A stretch of 64,000 nucleotides of DNA, taken from assembly GCA_005784505.1 (NCBI GenBank), contig VCAZ01000003.1, forward strand, positions 965,268 to 1,029,267, written 5' to 3'. The notes beneath the pieces are model-generated. The model was not told the DNA's origin. It saw only the letters and a list, made by a program, of their open reading frames with translations, and did no database searches. Within the stretch, counting starts at the first letter, position 1; each line of letters begins with the position of its first letter. This stretch comes from Bagarius yarrelli (Eukaryota; Chordata; Actinopteri; Siluriformes; Sisoridae). The position numbers and the translations under genes were made by a program. Shown here piece after piece: positions 10,831 to 23,317 of the stretch.

Positions 10831-12144
10831 TGATTAGCCGCCTTTGCGGTCCCTTTTTTCCTTTAATGAAAACCAAAAGATTTCAGACTCTTTTTTTCAG
10901 TGTGACTTTTTCTGCGACAACCGTCAAAACCCGGAACCAATAGGAGCACTGAACCTGATGATGCAACTTCAGACCATCTCAGGAAAATTTTGGAAATGAA
11001 TCAAAATTACAGCTACGGTTTGTTTTTGTTTGCTAATAGCTACTGAAGCGAAAGAGCGCAGGTTACCGTACATGTCATGGCTTGATGATGTAAAACTTTG
11101 GACGAGTCTTCTCGTTTTTGACTGTCGTACAATCTGTCATTAAGACAACTAAGATCCTACAGTGAGACATGGAGATCATATTTGTACAGTCTGACAAGCA
11201 ACAATTGCCAAAGACTTTTAAAAATTAAGTTTACACCACGGGTTAAAGAATGCACCGCATATCAGGACACAGTTTTTCATGCTCCAGGCTACAAAATATA
11301 AGCTGGACCTAAAGCATGGCCATAACAGTGAAGGCGTTAAAGTGTAAAGGGTTTATGGTGGCTGGCTGGTTGCTCTTGTTGACCTTTGAGCCCTGGCTGC
11401 AGTAACAAGGGTTAGCAAGGTCGGTACAAAACAGATATAAAACACAGATTAACTTAACTTTTTTTTTTAATTGTAATATGTGTAGTGAAAAACATGGTTT
11501 AGCATTTGGAATTATCCTGAAATATATCCAGATGTTTATAATTTAGCTGGATATATATATATTTTTTAGATTCTAGTCATAATAAACACCATGTTTTTCT
11601 GTTTGTGCATTCAGAGCACTAGTCAGACTAAGAACAAACAAACGTTTGCTGTCAATCAGAGCTAAACGGAAAGAACTGGAAAGATAGGGCTCAGTCGTCG
11701 CTTAGTAATTAAAACGTTGGACTGTTAAGTGGAAGAAAAGATCATAATTTGTGTCCTAGAGCCACCAAACTGCCACTTCCAGTCCCCTGTGTTTCTTTTG
11801 TTTCTTGTGGTTTCTAGATTTCTTATTATTATTTTTATTATAATAATAATAATTATTATTATTATTAATATTATTAAGTATATAAATCTTTTTTCCTGGT
11901 TTAAGCAAATAAACAACAATAATGTGTATGTGGTGTTAGGTGAAAGTGCTTATTGTATGTAAAAGTCACCAGGTGGTGTTTTTTTATTGGGTAGATTAAA
12001 AAAATGTCAGCAAGCTTTAGATTTACATTTAATAACGAGTGTTAAATCTTAATCAATTATAGGTTACGACGTCAAAGAAAGCGTAATGTAACTGCAGGAG
12101 CAGTGATGAATTATTTTGTATGTTTCTTTTAACAAAGTGGGAGG

Positions 12145-12179
<35 letters not shown>

Positions 12180-12560
12180 GAATAGCTACTTTATTGTTCT
12201 TCAAACACACACAATAAAGTGGACATTAAGAATGAAATTACGATGTAAATGACCTGAATTGACGTAACGAAAATACAAATATATGTGTTGAGAAAAAGGG
12301 AATCACAGATATTAAATTTATCAAATTAATTTTTGATCAATTTATTCTTAAACGCATGCACTATATCGTAACAAAAACATCACTTCCTTTTTTTTTCCCT
12401 CCAATAGTCCGTATATTAAGATTGATGGTTAGACGTTTTGAGTTCAGAGACCTGGCAACCCTGTCTGGAATTGCTTCTTGTTAAAACTCTATAACACAAA
12501 GAAATACTTAAAAGCCAGCGGTGTTTCTCTCTTTATCTTTGTTTATAAGCTTCACAGCTG
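10831..12560. other. Intergenic sequence with minor repeats
   Basis: Holds a degraded SINE head and body (about 11690-11795, plus), an ATT/TAA run (11830-11876) and a GA run (12150-12176). A minus-strand retroelement tail follows (ATAGCTACTTTATTGTTCTTC, about 12177-12235). No gene seen. Confidence 0.45.
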
Positions 12561-12830
12561 ATAATTGAGCCAATCTAATTTTTTTTAACGACTCAAGGTG
12601 TGTGTTTGTACAGTTTGATGGTGCTCAATCGAAGCTACCGGATGACAGGAGCTCTCTTTGTGGGTGGCATTGCTTTAATACAGCATGATGGCATCAATCC
12701 AAGGGGGGTGATTCAATCCAAAGCTCTGTCTGCATGCAAGCCCTTATCTAGCAAAGATATGCAAAGAGTAATGTGGGTAATTGACACCATTTAGCCGAGT
12801 GTGTGGCAAGCATTCGAGAGGCGTGAAGCA
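12561..12830. promoter_or_regulatory. Candidate cis-regulatory island
   Basis: Non-repetitive block with GATAATTGAGCCAAT, CAATCGAAGC, GCATCAATCC and ATCCAAGG motifs, an octamer-like ATATGCAAAG (12757-12766) and GGGTAATTGACACC. The short open frame across it (64 aa) shows no domain. Confidence 0.35.
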
Positions 12831-12979
12831 ATGTGTGATTGTGTTAGCTACCTAATAACATTGTCCAATTGTGATTAGACACTGTTTTCTTAAAAGCATC
12901 AGGGGCAACAAAATATTTCAAGATAAGGAGAAATGATCGCTAATTGATACTTTAGTAAATCTGTTTAGTGGATAGACGC

Positions 12980-12987
12980 TATATCTA

Positions 12988-13048
<61 letters not shown>
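12980..13048. repeat. (TATC)n(TA)n microsatellite
   Basis: A TATC run passes directly into a TA run. Confidence 0.9.
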
Positions 13049-13050
<2 letters not shown>

Positions 13051-13089
13051 CATGATATATTTTTATATAGAAAACATGCACTATTAATT

Positions 13090-13240
13090 TAGGACACTTT
13101 ACACCCTTATCCAGAGCAACATATATTTATCTCATATAATATCGAACTGGGAAGTTGAGGGTCCCAGTGAAGGAGCCCAGCAGTGGCAGCTTGGTGATGT
13201 TAGGAATAAAACCCACAATCCTCTGATCTCTCTGGGAGGT
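13090..13240 (-). mobile_element. tRNA-headed SINE, degraded
   Basis: Reverse copy with CCCTTATCCAGAGCAAC at the left, AGCCCAGCAGTGGCAGCTTG in the middle and a weak head at the right. Confidence 0.65.
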
Positions 13241-13275
13241 TAATATGGAAGAATATATTAGAAAAAATGTGAGAA

Positions 13276-13350
13276 AATAGAATAGAATAGAATAGAATAG
13301 AACAGAATAGAATAGAATAGAATAGCTACTTTATTGTTATTCGAAAGACT
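13276..13350 (-). repeat. (AGAAT)n run with retroelement tail
   Basis: About ten AGAAT units (13276-13323, one variant AGAAC) are followed by ATAGCTACTTTATTGTTATTCG. On the minus strand this reads as a CAATAAAGTAGC 3' end with an (ATTCT)n tail. The same module lies near 12177 and, more weakly, 26038. Confidence 0.7.
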
Positions 13351-14429
13351 AGTCATTACATTACATTAACAATAATTAAGTTCAAGCTCATAGTTGTATA
13401 CCATTGTATATTATCAATAGCGTAAGTCACTTGTTCAAGGTGAAAATTTTACAATAAGAAAAAGTACACTTTAGTTTAGCTAATATTATAATATTTGTAA
13501 CAACAAATAGGCAAATCTCACACTAAGAGATTTCTAATGTGTGCTTATTTAACTAGCTAGCTAGCTCATTGTTAATTAATAACCCAGGTTAGTAAAAGCA
13601 ACCAAGCTGTTAGTTTAAGACTTCAAGCCACAAAAACTGTTGGCTAAGCTAGGTAGCTAGCTAGCTATTCTTTCTAATAGAAAGTTCTTATTTTGAGACA
13701 TAGCCCGGGGATCGCTGAATTTCTTAGGTAAAAATGTAACCTTAATTAACTTGTGTAAATTTAACTATAAACAAAGAGCATACTTGTTGGCTAAGATAGC
13801 TAAGTGAGTAGTAAAAATGGAAATAAACCGAAACCCTGTGTTAAGTGCTATGCTAGCTAGGTAAGATTTAATAAATAAAGTCAAATAATGTTAGTATTAA
13901 AAATGAGTTTATGCCTAAAAACCTGTAGCCCCAGTACTTGTTTATCAGGTTAGCATATTTGGTAAATAATACAGTAAACCTTCAGGTGTTCTGGTGTGGG
14001 TGTGTACCTTAGTTTGTTGCTTGAAAAAACTAAAGGAAAGAGCAGTATTCTACTCTCAAGGCAGGTACTTTTACCTCAACGTCTGTTCTAATTCTCTGAA
14101 TACAGGTTTAATTAGACTGTAAATTATAATGACTGCTTTAGGACTGGTTTTTGTTTTCTTCCTTAGAGAGTTTGTTTTTTACAATCATCACAGCAAGATC
14201 CATTTTAAATTCATTCATGACGACGTCTATTGTTAAGATTTTTACTGCTTGACATATGTAACTGATTTTTGGAGCACGTTTGTTTCTCTAAATTGAGAAA
14301 AAATACACGTCCAATGAAATCCTCATGTTAAGCTAAAATCCGAAGTGCCCGATGAACAAATTGCCCTGAAAAAGTTCCCCATGAACAAATGTACACACTA
14401 TGCATGACAGCGCTACACACAAAGCCATC
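13351..14429. other. AT-rich unique intergenic sequence
   Basis: Repeated GCTAGCTAG strings at 13550-13870 are palindromic short repeats. No gene or recognised transposon. Confidence 0.4.
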
Positions 14430-14720
14430 ACTCAACCAGCAGACAGTTGATTGACACAGAACACACTCTTGATTCAAAATTGGGGCCCTGGTCTAATGTG
14501 TTCTTCAGTGTGTGTGTGTGTGTGTGAGGGAGAGGCGCTGAAATCCGAAGCTAGTCAAATCCAGGTTGGAATGGCTGCCTCAGTGACCTGCACTAGAGGG
14601 GGTCACGGAGAAACAAAGAGCGTTCAGGTAGTGGCTGAGACTGTCTCCCAGCCTGATAAGACAGGGCCAAGAGGCTAATGCAGAAGAGTGCACATTGTTA
14701 GCACAGTGGACAGAGATGAA
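14430..14720. promoter_or_regulatory. Candidate cis-regulatory island
   Basis: GC-richer unique sequence with a GT run (14508-14527), CAGTGACCTGCACTAGAGGG, AGGGGGTCACGGAG and AGCCTGATAAG (GATA-like). Its 75-aa open frame is not convincing as a protein. Confidence 0.28.
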
Positions 14721-17249
14721 TGGCACGCTAAAGGTTTTTTTTTTTTCTTTTCCGGACATTGAAAACGGACTAAAGAGCCCAATCTGATGGAAAAGTAAAC
14801 ACTTCTAATCCAACAAACATTCCAGAGATTTTTTTCAGAAAATGAAATAATCATCTTTGTGACAGCTAAAATATAGTGCACCACTTTCCTAGCGCCGCGG
14901 TCGGCTACGACACAGAAGCATGCAGGTCTTTCCGAGCTACTGGATTCTAAGATAACTACACTAAAGTTTCAACGTAATCTTACACTTAAAAGGGTCTATC
15001 TTACAGAAAAGAACGCTTTACTTTTTTACACATACCTTAGAATAAACAATTTGTCAAGTTTGTTGCGTTTTTGGTGCTAAATAGGACACTTAATTTAGAT
15101 ATAACGGAATGAAGTGTCTTAGGAAGAATCCTTTCATCATTTTGACAATAACTAAACGTCCCTGCTTTTTTTTCCTTTGCTGCCTACAAACACACACTCA
15201 TGCATGCATACATACACACACACACAGGTCATTAGTGTGATTTGATTGTCTTTTGTTATCTGAGCCAGCATCGACTTACAGTTGCAATTCTATGTTAAAT
15301 AATGAGGATTTTGTTCAGTAGCAAGTCAAAAAAGACAAAAAGTCAGAAGTTGATTGCAAGTTCTAGATATAAATCTTTTTGTCTTTTATGTTATGAATCT
15401 AAAACATGTTCTCCTTAAACTTACTTAGTAAATACATCCAGAATAAAGAATAATAAAGATAAAGTTTTTCATATAACACTCGAGCACTTGCCACTTAAGC
15501 AATTAGTTAGCAATTGTTATATATTATTTATATATATGTGGGGCATCAACATTTCATTTTTGTTATTATTTACATTAATATTTATGTGCCCGCCCCTATC
15601 ACCCAATATCACCCCTTTACTATCAATAATAATTCAATAATAATAATAATAATGATTTTTTATGTAATAAAAATAAGAAACTACTGTTGATGTGTTTATT
15701 TTTTGTATGATAATATACGTTTCTCTGATTATATGTGAATATAAAGTATTGCTTGGATTGTTTTCCTCTGGTTAGGGGAAGGAGTCAGCATTTATAGTTC
15801 ATTGTTGTATAACTGATTGGTTGGTTTTCTGTAATTGTCCCTGTGTTGTACTCCTGCTTTTTGCCCAATTACAGCTGGGATAGACTCCAGCAGATCCTTG
15901 TGACCCTAATTGGGAACAAACAGGTATAGACAATGGATGGATGGATGGATCAATGTTATATAACCAACTGAAATCACTTCTGGTGTTTAGGTTTAACACA
16001 AACTCTTGAGTGAAGTTTTGTATTTTTCTATTTATTTTTTTGGTTAAATGGTTTGTTATAATAAGTAATGATTTTTATATTTTATATTTATACATAGCTG
16101 TTCCTTTTTGCTAAGGTCCAAAGATGCCTTAAGACATGTTTGCACTCCGATGCTGACCTTATAGTTATAAATCACAGTTTAATGTTAATTCATCTGCAAT
16201 CCATTATGTTTACACATTTTGAATAAATGTTCCTGTGTCATAAACAGCGCAAGAATTTAATTGAATAAAACATTTAAAAAAAGAACGAGAATCTGATTCC
16301 TTAGGGAATTAACCGTTTATTAGAAAAGACGGATCGTTATGTTTGTCGTGTGTTTGTTGTACAGGAAGGATCATTATGTTACTGTTCAGTAATGAGCTGG
16401 AGATGATTGTTCTCTCTTCTACTCTAAGATTAGCGACTATACTTCGGTCTGGGTTGTCAGTGGAGCTTACAATACAATACAATTAACAATAAATGTATTT
16501 CTAAATAAAGCAGGTACCTTTTATTATAGATTGATTGATTGATTGGTTGCTTGATTAATTGATTAGCTGCTTGACTGATTGATTGATTGGTTGATTGATT
16601 GATTAATTGATTAAATAATTAATTGTTTTTTTTCTGTGCTACACTCCAGTAAATGCATTAGCTTTTAGGTTTTTAATCAAATTATTATTTTTTTTAGTTT
16701 TTGCTCTTAAAACGTTTTTGATCGTCAGTGTTTTATATTTTGTGCATGTAACCAATAATTATAAAATTGTCTTAAAATTGATAGAATTTCTGAAATTTCG
16801 TTTAATATTTTTCGACTTAACGATGCTTGTTATTTAAAATTTTAAATCTCACTGAATGGTTTGCACTTTAATATAAATAATATAAAAAAACCCCCACAAT
16901 TAATATGACATTCAGTCTTTAAATCTACAGTAAACCAGGATTTTAGTAAGGTTTTCGAAACTTCTAATAATTAAAATAAAAAGGGGGTACATAAGATGCA
17001 AATGTATAAATGTGGTCTTTATTATAAATTTTATGTAAAAGAATAGAAGAAAAAAAACAGTTAACATTGAAAGTTAACATTAAAATCAACTGATTATCCA
17101 CAATACCTCTATGATTTCTATCATTTTTGGGGGGTTATTCAGCATTTTTTCCCTTTCTCTTGTTTGGTTACTCTTATAATTAAATAAGCAGCTAAGAAAC
17201 ATGAATTTATTATTTTTTTTCAACCCAAGAAAATGGGACGGAAACCCCG
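14721..17249. other. AT-rich intergenic sequence
   Basis: Contains a V-SINE-like 3' fragment (about 15858-15955, plus; GGGATAGACTCCAGCAGATCC with an ATGGATGG tail) and a (GATT)n array (about 16526-16624). The remainder is unique and AT-rich, with no gene seen. Confidence 0.45.
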
Positions 17250-17269
17250 CGTAGGTTTTGTTTGTTTCT

Positions 17270-17560
17270 TACAACAGCACTACAGCACTTTTCAGCGTGA
17301 GCTCTTGTAGAGTTCTGGGGGCACATAGAGATCGCAGCAGCCAGAGATTTGCAGGGTGCAGTAATTGTGTCTCATTAGTTCTAACAGTAATACAGGCCAG
17401 CTATACAGACCATGCAATTAGCAAGCTGAGCCCTGAATGAAGCAGTTAATCAGCAGACAAAGGCGAAGGCTCAGCACCCGCTCAGACCCATAGGAACTCG
17501 GAGCATTGTCAGGGACACAAGGAATGCATGCAGAGATGCCTTCATTTAGGACAAATCAAG
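17270..17560. promoter_or_regulatory. Candidate cis-regulatory island
   Basis: Non-repetitive block dense in homeodomain-like sites: AGTAATTGTG, CTCATTAG, GCAATTAGCAAGCTGAG and AGTTAATCAGCAGACAAAGG. GC content is higher than on either side. Confidence 0.35.
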
Positions 17561-18679
17561 CTGGAGGTGGGGGTTAGAGGGTATTTGGATAGAGGTTTGG
17601 ATGGGGGCTGGGGATCCTGTTGTTTTTTCTTTCCCCACTTAACCAAACTTCCTGCTTTTTCACACGTTTAAGAAACAACAGAACGACAAAAGCCAAAGCC
17701 TCCCTCTGTTGTGGAAGAGAAAGAGCAGGGCAGGGAAAAAGAATTGTTACAGCACAAGCACGCAATTTTTAAACATGCACACATTATGTACTGTATTTCA
17801 TGTGAAATACAGTTTTTTACAATACAAACAATTTTACAAGTCCTGTAAAATAATCAGTATTTTATATATTTTTATTTTTATATGTGTAAATCCAATTTAT
17901 TTTATTTTATTTTGCTTCTTCTCTAGTCTCTGTACTTGTATTTTTTAATAAGCAGCAATTTTCTTTGGAAATAAATAAAGAATTATCTTATCTTAGTTTC
18001 ATTTAAGGCCGTTTACAGATACATGTAAAAAAACAACCCTATAAATTTTAACATATTTTATTAAAATTTAATGGTTAGGCAAAAAAATTACTTGTGTCAT
18101 TCTTTAAAAATATCAAAAAACCAAAATATTATTTAAATATAGAAAAAACATTGAAAACCTAAGAAACCTGAAGGTGAGAAAATGTCAAGTATCTCTAAAT
18201 TGTTTAATAAAAACATCTAATATGAAGACTTACATTAAAAAAACCCTTATTTAAAAAAATGATAATAATGATTCAAATTATTTACATAAAAGATATCTAC
18301 CATCTGTCTGTGTGTGCCAGAAAGTGCTTCTCACCCGCTTCTCGCTTATCAACCTTCAATCCCACAGACAGCAGATATTAAATGTGCCAACTCAGGAATT
18401 TTCTAGACCTCATATCACCTCAGTAAGCAAGTGAGAATGAAAAAAAAAGAGAGAGAGAGAAGAACAGCCAGTCTTCTCTTACCTTTACCTCCTTTTCCCT
18501 CAAAAGAGATTTTATCTTTTATCCCTGCTAATCGCTGGAATAGTGGTGTGAACAGAGAATAAATGATTTTTTTCCTAACTATTAAAATCAAGCACTAAAT
18601 TATAACCTTATTGATATTTAATTAGAACGAGACAGTGAAATGGTGGGAAGTGCAGTTGTTGCAGTTGTTAGAAAAATTA
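17561..18679. other. AT-rich intergenic sequence
   Basis: No gene seen. It has an 11-bp-arm palindrome (17790-17813) and an AATAAAGAATTATCTTATC retroelement-like tail (about 17970-17997). Confidence 0.4.
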
Positions 18680-18852
18680 CAATAGGGGAGGTGGTAGCAC
18701 AGTGGTTAAGGCGGTGGCCTGCTAACAAAAAGATTCTGGGTTCAATTTCCAGTACCATAAAATTAATACCTCTGGGCCCCTAAGCAAGGCCCTTAAACCC
18801 CTGTATAAATAAAATACATGTAAGTCGCTAATGCAGTAAATGTACAATATGC
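18680..18852 (+). mobile_element. tRNA-headed SINE
   Basis: Box A TAGCACAGTGGTTAAGGCGG, box B GGTTCAATTTCC, GGGCCCCTAAGCAAGGCCC body and a shortened GTAAGTCGCT tail. Two further partial copies lie just downstream (about 18975-19065 and 19328-19400). Confidence 0.8.
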
Positions 18853-19599
18853 ACAATGACATATTTTGCATATTTTACACACAAATCGTGTAATGATTTT
18901 TAAATAATTAAGATTTTTTTTTTATTATTACCAAATTGAAAGGTTTTGCATATGAGAAATAATTCTAAAAAAAGGTGGTTGGACTGCTGATTAAAAGCAC
19001 CTACCAAGCTGTACCCCGTGGGCCCCTGAGTAAGGCCCCTAACTTTGAACTGCTCAGTTAAATAAAAAATAACATGCATTAATTTAAACAAAATAGAAAA
19101 AATGCACCTTGACATGCCACTGTAAAACAGAAAGCATAGAGTTTCCTGGCCTAAATACTTTCTCATATTAGCAAAGGTAAGGCCTCCTTCCAAAACAATA
19201 TTAAATAAACATTTCCTCACAGGAAACCTTATCAAATACACAATTCTAAATTTATCTTAGGCAAAGTACAGGTTGTCGCATTGTTGTTGTTAATACATTG
19301 TGTTGTATTGTATTGAATTGTATTGTGGAGAAGTAGTGGTAGGTCAGTGGATATAAGGAGATATTGGACTGCTGATCGGATAATAACAGTTTGTTCAGTT
19401 TGTTTGTTCAGAAATTTCGTATAAATGTACCTTCACTGGTAGAGTTCAAAATAAGAGAACTGTGATTGTACTGATACACACAGATGTGTGATGTAACAAA
19501 GTAATAATTCTTTGATACAGTTCTTTAGTATTTTTCTGGAGGAATCTTACTTACATTGCATTTGATCACTATCACTGCCCACCTTAACATCAATTAGCT

Positions 19600-19740
19600 G
19601 TAATAAACGGATGTTCTGTGTTATCCGGATGAGGATGGGTTCCCTCTTGAGCCTGGTTCCTCTCAGGGTTTCTTCCTACCTCATGCAGGAAGTTTTTCCT
19701 TAACACAGTTGGCACCAGCTTGCTTAGTAGGGACAAACAT
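19600..19740 (+). mobile_element. Fish interspersed repeat, 3' module
   Basis: Contains ATGAGGATGGGTTCCCTCTTGAG, TGGTTCCTCTCAGGGTTTCT and GAAGTTTTTCCTTAAC, a module very common in teleost genomes. The reverse-orientation relative is at 47080-47410. I do not know the parent element with certainty. Confidence 0.5.
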
Positions 19741-19779
19741 ACACTTACAAAGAACAATATTTTATTCTTCCCCCCACAG

Positions 19780-19905
19780 TCCCAAAATATGTATGTTGGG
19801 TTGATTGGTGATTTTAAATTGCCTATAGGAGTGAGTGTGAATGTGTGTGGCCCAGTGATGGACTGGCGACCTGTCCAGGGTGTACTTATCCTGCTTTATA
19901 TATAT
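19780..19905 (+). mobile_element. V-SINE-like internal fragment
   Basis: CAATTGCCTATAGGAGTGAGTG-like, GTGTGGCCCAGTGATGGACTGG and CGACCTGTCCAGGGTGTAC segments. These match the reverse complement of the better copy at 24372-24735. Confidence 0.6.
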
Positions 19906-19914
19906 ATATATAAA

Positions 19915-20210
19915 CACTGCTCAAAAAATAAAGGGAACACTAAAATAACACTTCCTAGATCTGAATGAATGAAATATTCTTATTAAATACTTTGTTCTTT
20001 ACATAGTTGAATGTGCTGACAACAAAATCACACACAAATTATCGATGAAAATCAAATTGATTAACCCATGGAGGTCTGGATTTGGAGTCACACTCAAAAT
20101 TGAATGGGGAAAAACACACTACAGGCTGATCCAACTTTGATGTAATGTCCTTACAACAAGTCAAAATGAGGCTCAGTAGTGTGTGTGGCCTCCACATGCC
20201 TGTATGACCT
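19915..20210. mobile_element. Terminal ~300 bp of a Tc1/mariner-class transposon
   Basis: Starts with CACTGCTCAAAAAATAAAGG, a terminus I recognise from fish and lamprey Tc1-like elements. It continues through the subterminal region to a CTCCACATGCCTGTATGACC segment, where similarity stops. The transposase and other end are missing. It abuts a TA microsatellite on its left and looks better preserved than other repeats here, suggesting a younger insertion. Confidence 0.6.
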
Positions 20211-20699
20211 AACAATAATGTTTTATAACATGCCCAATAACATCTTTAATGTAAATTACAATCAGATCTGTCTTATTCGACTTAACAACAATGTAGTATA
20301 AGAGATGAATGTGGCGTTGAGTTTGTACTTCTAGATAAATTTGTGTAACATTACAGATTACCCAGGCATTAATTCTTTCCTACTTTTCCACTTGTACCGC
20401 ATCTCCTGCTTTAATAATCCCAGTTTGACAACCTGCTTACATTAAGTCTTAATAAAACAGTTTAAACTTTGCTCAGCTGGCAATCCTGTTATATTTATTG
20501 CCTTATTTAAGATCATTGGCATTTCGCCCACCCGTCTGCCTGCCTGCCTACCTCCCCTGGAGGACTGTGGGTTTTAAATCAGAAGGAAGCTTTAGTAGCC
20601 TGCAGTTCGAAATCGATACATTGAGAGTGTGTGAAAAGCTGTGATGTGCGCTGTATACTGGGGTTGTAAATGAATTTATGGTGTCTTGCTTGACGTTTG

Positions 20700-20872
20700 G
20701 TGACCATTGAAGCGTCAGCTAAGTGGTTAAGGTGTTGCACTGCTGATCAGAAGGTCAGGGGTTGATTTTCACCAAGCTGCCATTGCTGGGCCCTTAACCC
20801 TTAATCGCTCAATTGTATAAATGAAATAAAAAAGTCACTCCATATAAGGGCATCTACCAAATGCTGTGAGGT
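20700..20872 (+). mobile_element. tRNA-headed SINE
   Basis: AGCTAAGTGGTTAAGGTGTTG box A region, degraded box B, CCATTGCTGGGCCC body and GGGCATCTACCAAATGCTGT tail. Confidence 0.75.
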
Positions 20873-20911
20873 TAAACAATTATCAATGTTTAATCTAATT
20901 CTTCAAGATAC

Positions 20912-21303
20912 ATCATATAGTACACCGTACTGGGACACCCGGCTATCCAATATATGTGTTTTTTGAACATCCTATTAAGGGTTAAGTCTAACTCTAAGTC
21001 CTGTAATAGCCGCCACACTTTTCACTAAATTGTGGAATTCAACTGTGTGGATTTGTGTTCATTTAGTCAAAATAGTATTAGTTGGGTGGGGAATTCTGGG
21101 ATGCATTTGGTGTTCCAGTTTATCCCAAAGTTGTTTAAGTTTCTCAACTCCAACCAGAACACACCATGGTGTTCAGGTGCTTTGTGCACAGTGGTGTTGT
21201 CATGCTGAAACAGTGGTTTCCAATTTTGTGGCAACAGTTTGGGGAAGATACACGTTTATGTGCTGGTAAGGTGTCCACAAACGTCCATACAGTTAGTATG
21301 TGG
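20912..21303 (+). mobile_element. Tc1-like nonautonomous element, copy 1
   Basis: Left end ACTGGGACACCCGG, right end GGTGTCCACAAACGTCC. The centre carries ATTTAGTCAAAATAGTATTAG, CCAGTTTATCCCAAAG and TTGTCATGCTGAAACAG. Relatives are at 30.45, 34.5, 42.5, 50.4 and 56.2 kb. The internal sequence derives from a Tc1-type transposase gene but is not coding. Confidence 0.6.
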
Positions 21304-21479
21304 TTTCGGGCTAAGTAGAGGTAATGTACATCATTGAACACCATGATAAAGTGTTACCAAACATGGTGAAATTGTCAAAAGTCAGATGTTTAGACACCTA
21401 AAATTTGGACGGACCTATTGATAAAACTCAATTTCTCCTTCAGTGAAGCTCTACCTCACTGCCTTTTGTAAAGCAACAT

Positions 21480-21835
21480 CTGTTACCTTTCTTTCTCTTC
21501 TGGTGGAATCACAGGTGAAGGTGCAGCCAGCGTCCCGCAGCATTGTTCTCAGCCCTGCACGAGGACTGAAAGGGTGCTGGATCATATCTCTGTCGGATGA
21601 CGGATCTGCCTGGGTTCTCCGGTTTCAGAAAGAGGCCGTGAAGCTGTTTCCCATCGCCTCCGCTCCTTGCCTCATTGAACAGACATATCACTGGCCTTTT
21701 GTGGCTGTCTCCGTGCTTCCGGACGCCTCCCGAACACAATACCCTCGCAGACTCGAGCTGTGTAGCTTCGGTGTTTCTGAACCGGACAGACCCCTGGGCT
21801 TTTCCTCTACTTAGAGATCTGGGAAGTTGTTAATG
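21480..21835 (+). other. Unexplained GC-rich open block: candidate exon or regulatory island
   Basis: GC-rich unique block in AT-rich flanks. An open frame of 123 aa (21443-21814) ends in TAG at 21812-21814. A pyrimidine-rich tract and CACAG at 21508-21513 could be a splice acceptor, leaving about 100 codons. The protein has no motif I recognise, the minus strand is also open for 76 codons, and no partner exon is visible. A regulatory element is at least as likely as a terminal exon. Confidence 0.25.
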
Positions 21836-22269
21836 TAACCCACATTTATAAAGCATGTCAAAATAATAGCAGTGCAAGTCTGGGATCAGGTTTCCCCAGA
21901 CCATATGAGTCTATTTATGTAGATAAAAGCTAAAAAGGCAGCCTGAGATAAGAATTCACGTTCGATTAAAACAGCGGAAGAAACTCCAGGATTTCTCAGT
22001 ATCAAAAAAGATGATTAATTGTCCTATAAAAGTCGAATTAATCAGTATCAGGTTCTTTGTTGTTTCCTGTTAAAGGTTTGCATTTACAGGTTAAAGTGTA
22101 TAAACTGAGTTTTATCTAATAAGCTTAAATAAATCTATAGATATATAGATATAAATTAGATTTTTGTTGTCCGCTTTCCTAAAATGTTTAATACATCAGC
22201 TTTCCTGAATGTTTTAGAAAAATAGGAATATTTTACTTTTACTTTGACTCACATTTTCCTATCTTACTA
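21836..22269. other. Unique intergenic sequence
   Basis: AT-rich, no gene or recognised repeat. Confidence 0.4.
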
Positions 22270-22420
22270 AAACAATAGGCAAGTGGTGGCTTAGTGGTTG
22301 AGGTTTTGGACTGCTACCAGAAAGACTGGGGTTCGATTCCCAGCACCACCAAGCCACCACTGTGGGCTCCTGAGCAAGGCCCTCAACACCCAATTGCTCA
22401 GTTGTACAGAAAGAGATGTG
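22270..22420 (+). mobile_element. tRNA-headed SINE, tail lost
   Basis: Intact head: GGCTTAGTGGTTGAGG and GGTTCGATTCCCAGCACC, then CCTGAGCAAGGCCCTCAACA and CAGTTGTACAG. The GTCGCT tail is absent. Confidence 0.8.
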
Positions 22421-22954
22421 CTGAAACAATGTTAATTCATCTTCTATAACTGCAGCCCCGACAACGATCCCGGCTAGAGGAGATATATTAATAAAAATAA
22501 ACATGTAATTTACAGGAACCCGTATGGACGATAGATCAAAAAGACGACACACAAAAAACAACACAAATACCACATCATGCCAGAAAAGAAAACAAAGCAC
22601 AGCAAGAAAGCATAAAAAAAAAAACGCAACACAAAATACAATTCAAAACCAAAATTACAACGAAACAATACATTAATAAGCAACACAAAACAAACCATAG
22701 CATTTCATAGCACAAAAAATTGCTGATAAAAGAATGTTTTTTTAAGTTTATTAACATTGATGGAAGGAGTCACTAGCATCATGGCTTTGTAGCAGTCAGT
22801 TGTAAAACTCTCCAGTTCTTTTTGTTTTATTATCTATAAAAGATAAAGAAAAACAAGAGATTAAAAAAAATAAATTATTGTTTATACTGTATGTAGGTGC
22901 TATAATGTCCTTACAGGAAACAACCTGTTTTAGTGACGTTCCACAACATGAATG

Positions 22955-23135
22955 GTAATACAGTGTTAGCGCAGTGGTTAGCCTGCTGATTGGAAGATTG
23001 CTGGTTCAATTTTCAGCACAACAAAACTGCTCATTTTAGGTCCCTGAGCAAGGCCCTCAAAACTTGACTGCTCAGTTGGATAAAAAAATAGATACATTTC
23101 TGGATAAGAACATCTGCCAAATAGCATAAATGTAA
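22955..23135 (+). mobile_element. tRNA-headed SINE
   Basis: GTTAGCGCAGTGGTTAGCCTG, GGTTCAATTTTCAGC, CTGAGCAAGGCCCTCAA and CTGGATAAGAACATCTGCC in SINE order. Confidence 0.8.
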
Positions 23136-23317
23136 AAACTCATAAAAAATAAAAGTATTATGTCGGTTATATAGGATTTTTTTTAAAGTGTTGCTACATT
23201 GAAGTGGAATTAGAGGAAAACACAGTGGAGTCTGTAGTTATAAAATAATCAGCTCGAGGATGTTAACAGTAGCTAAACTTTTTCTTATATTACTTTTTCA
23301 CGCACCCCCCCCATTTA

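Noticed and set aside
22259..22757. Several hydrophobic, Phe/Leu/Cys-rich minus-strand frames
   Set aside because: They are translations of A-rich plus-strand sequence and a SINE, not membrane proteins.
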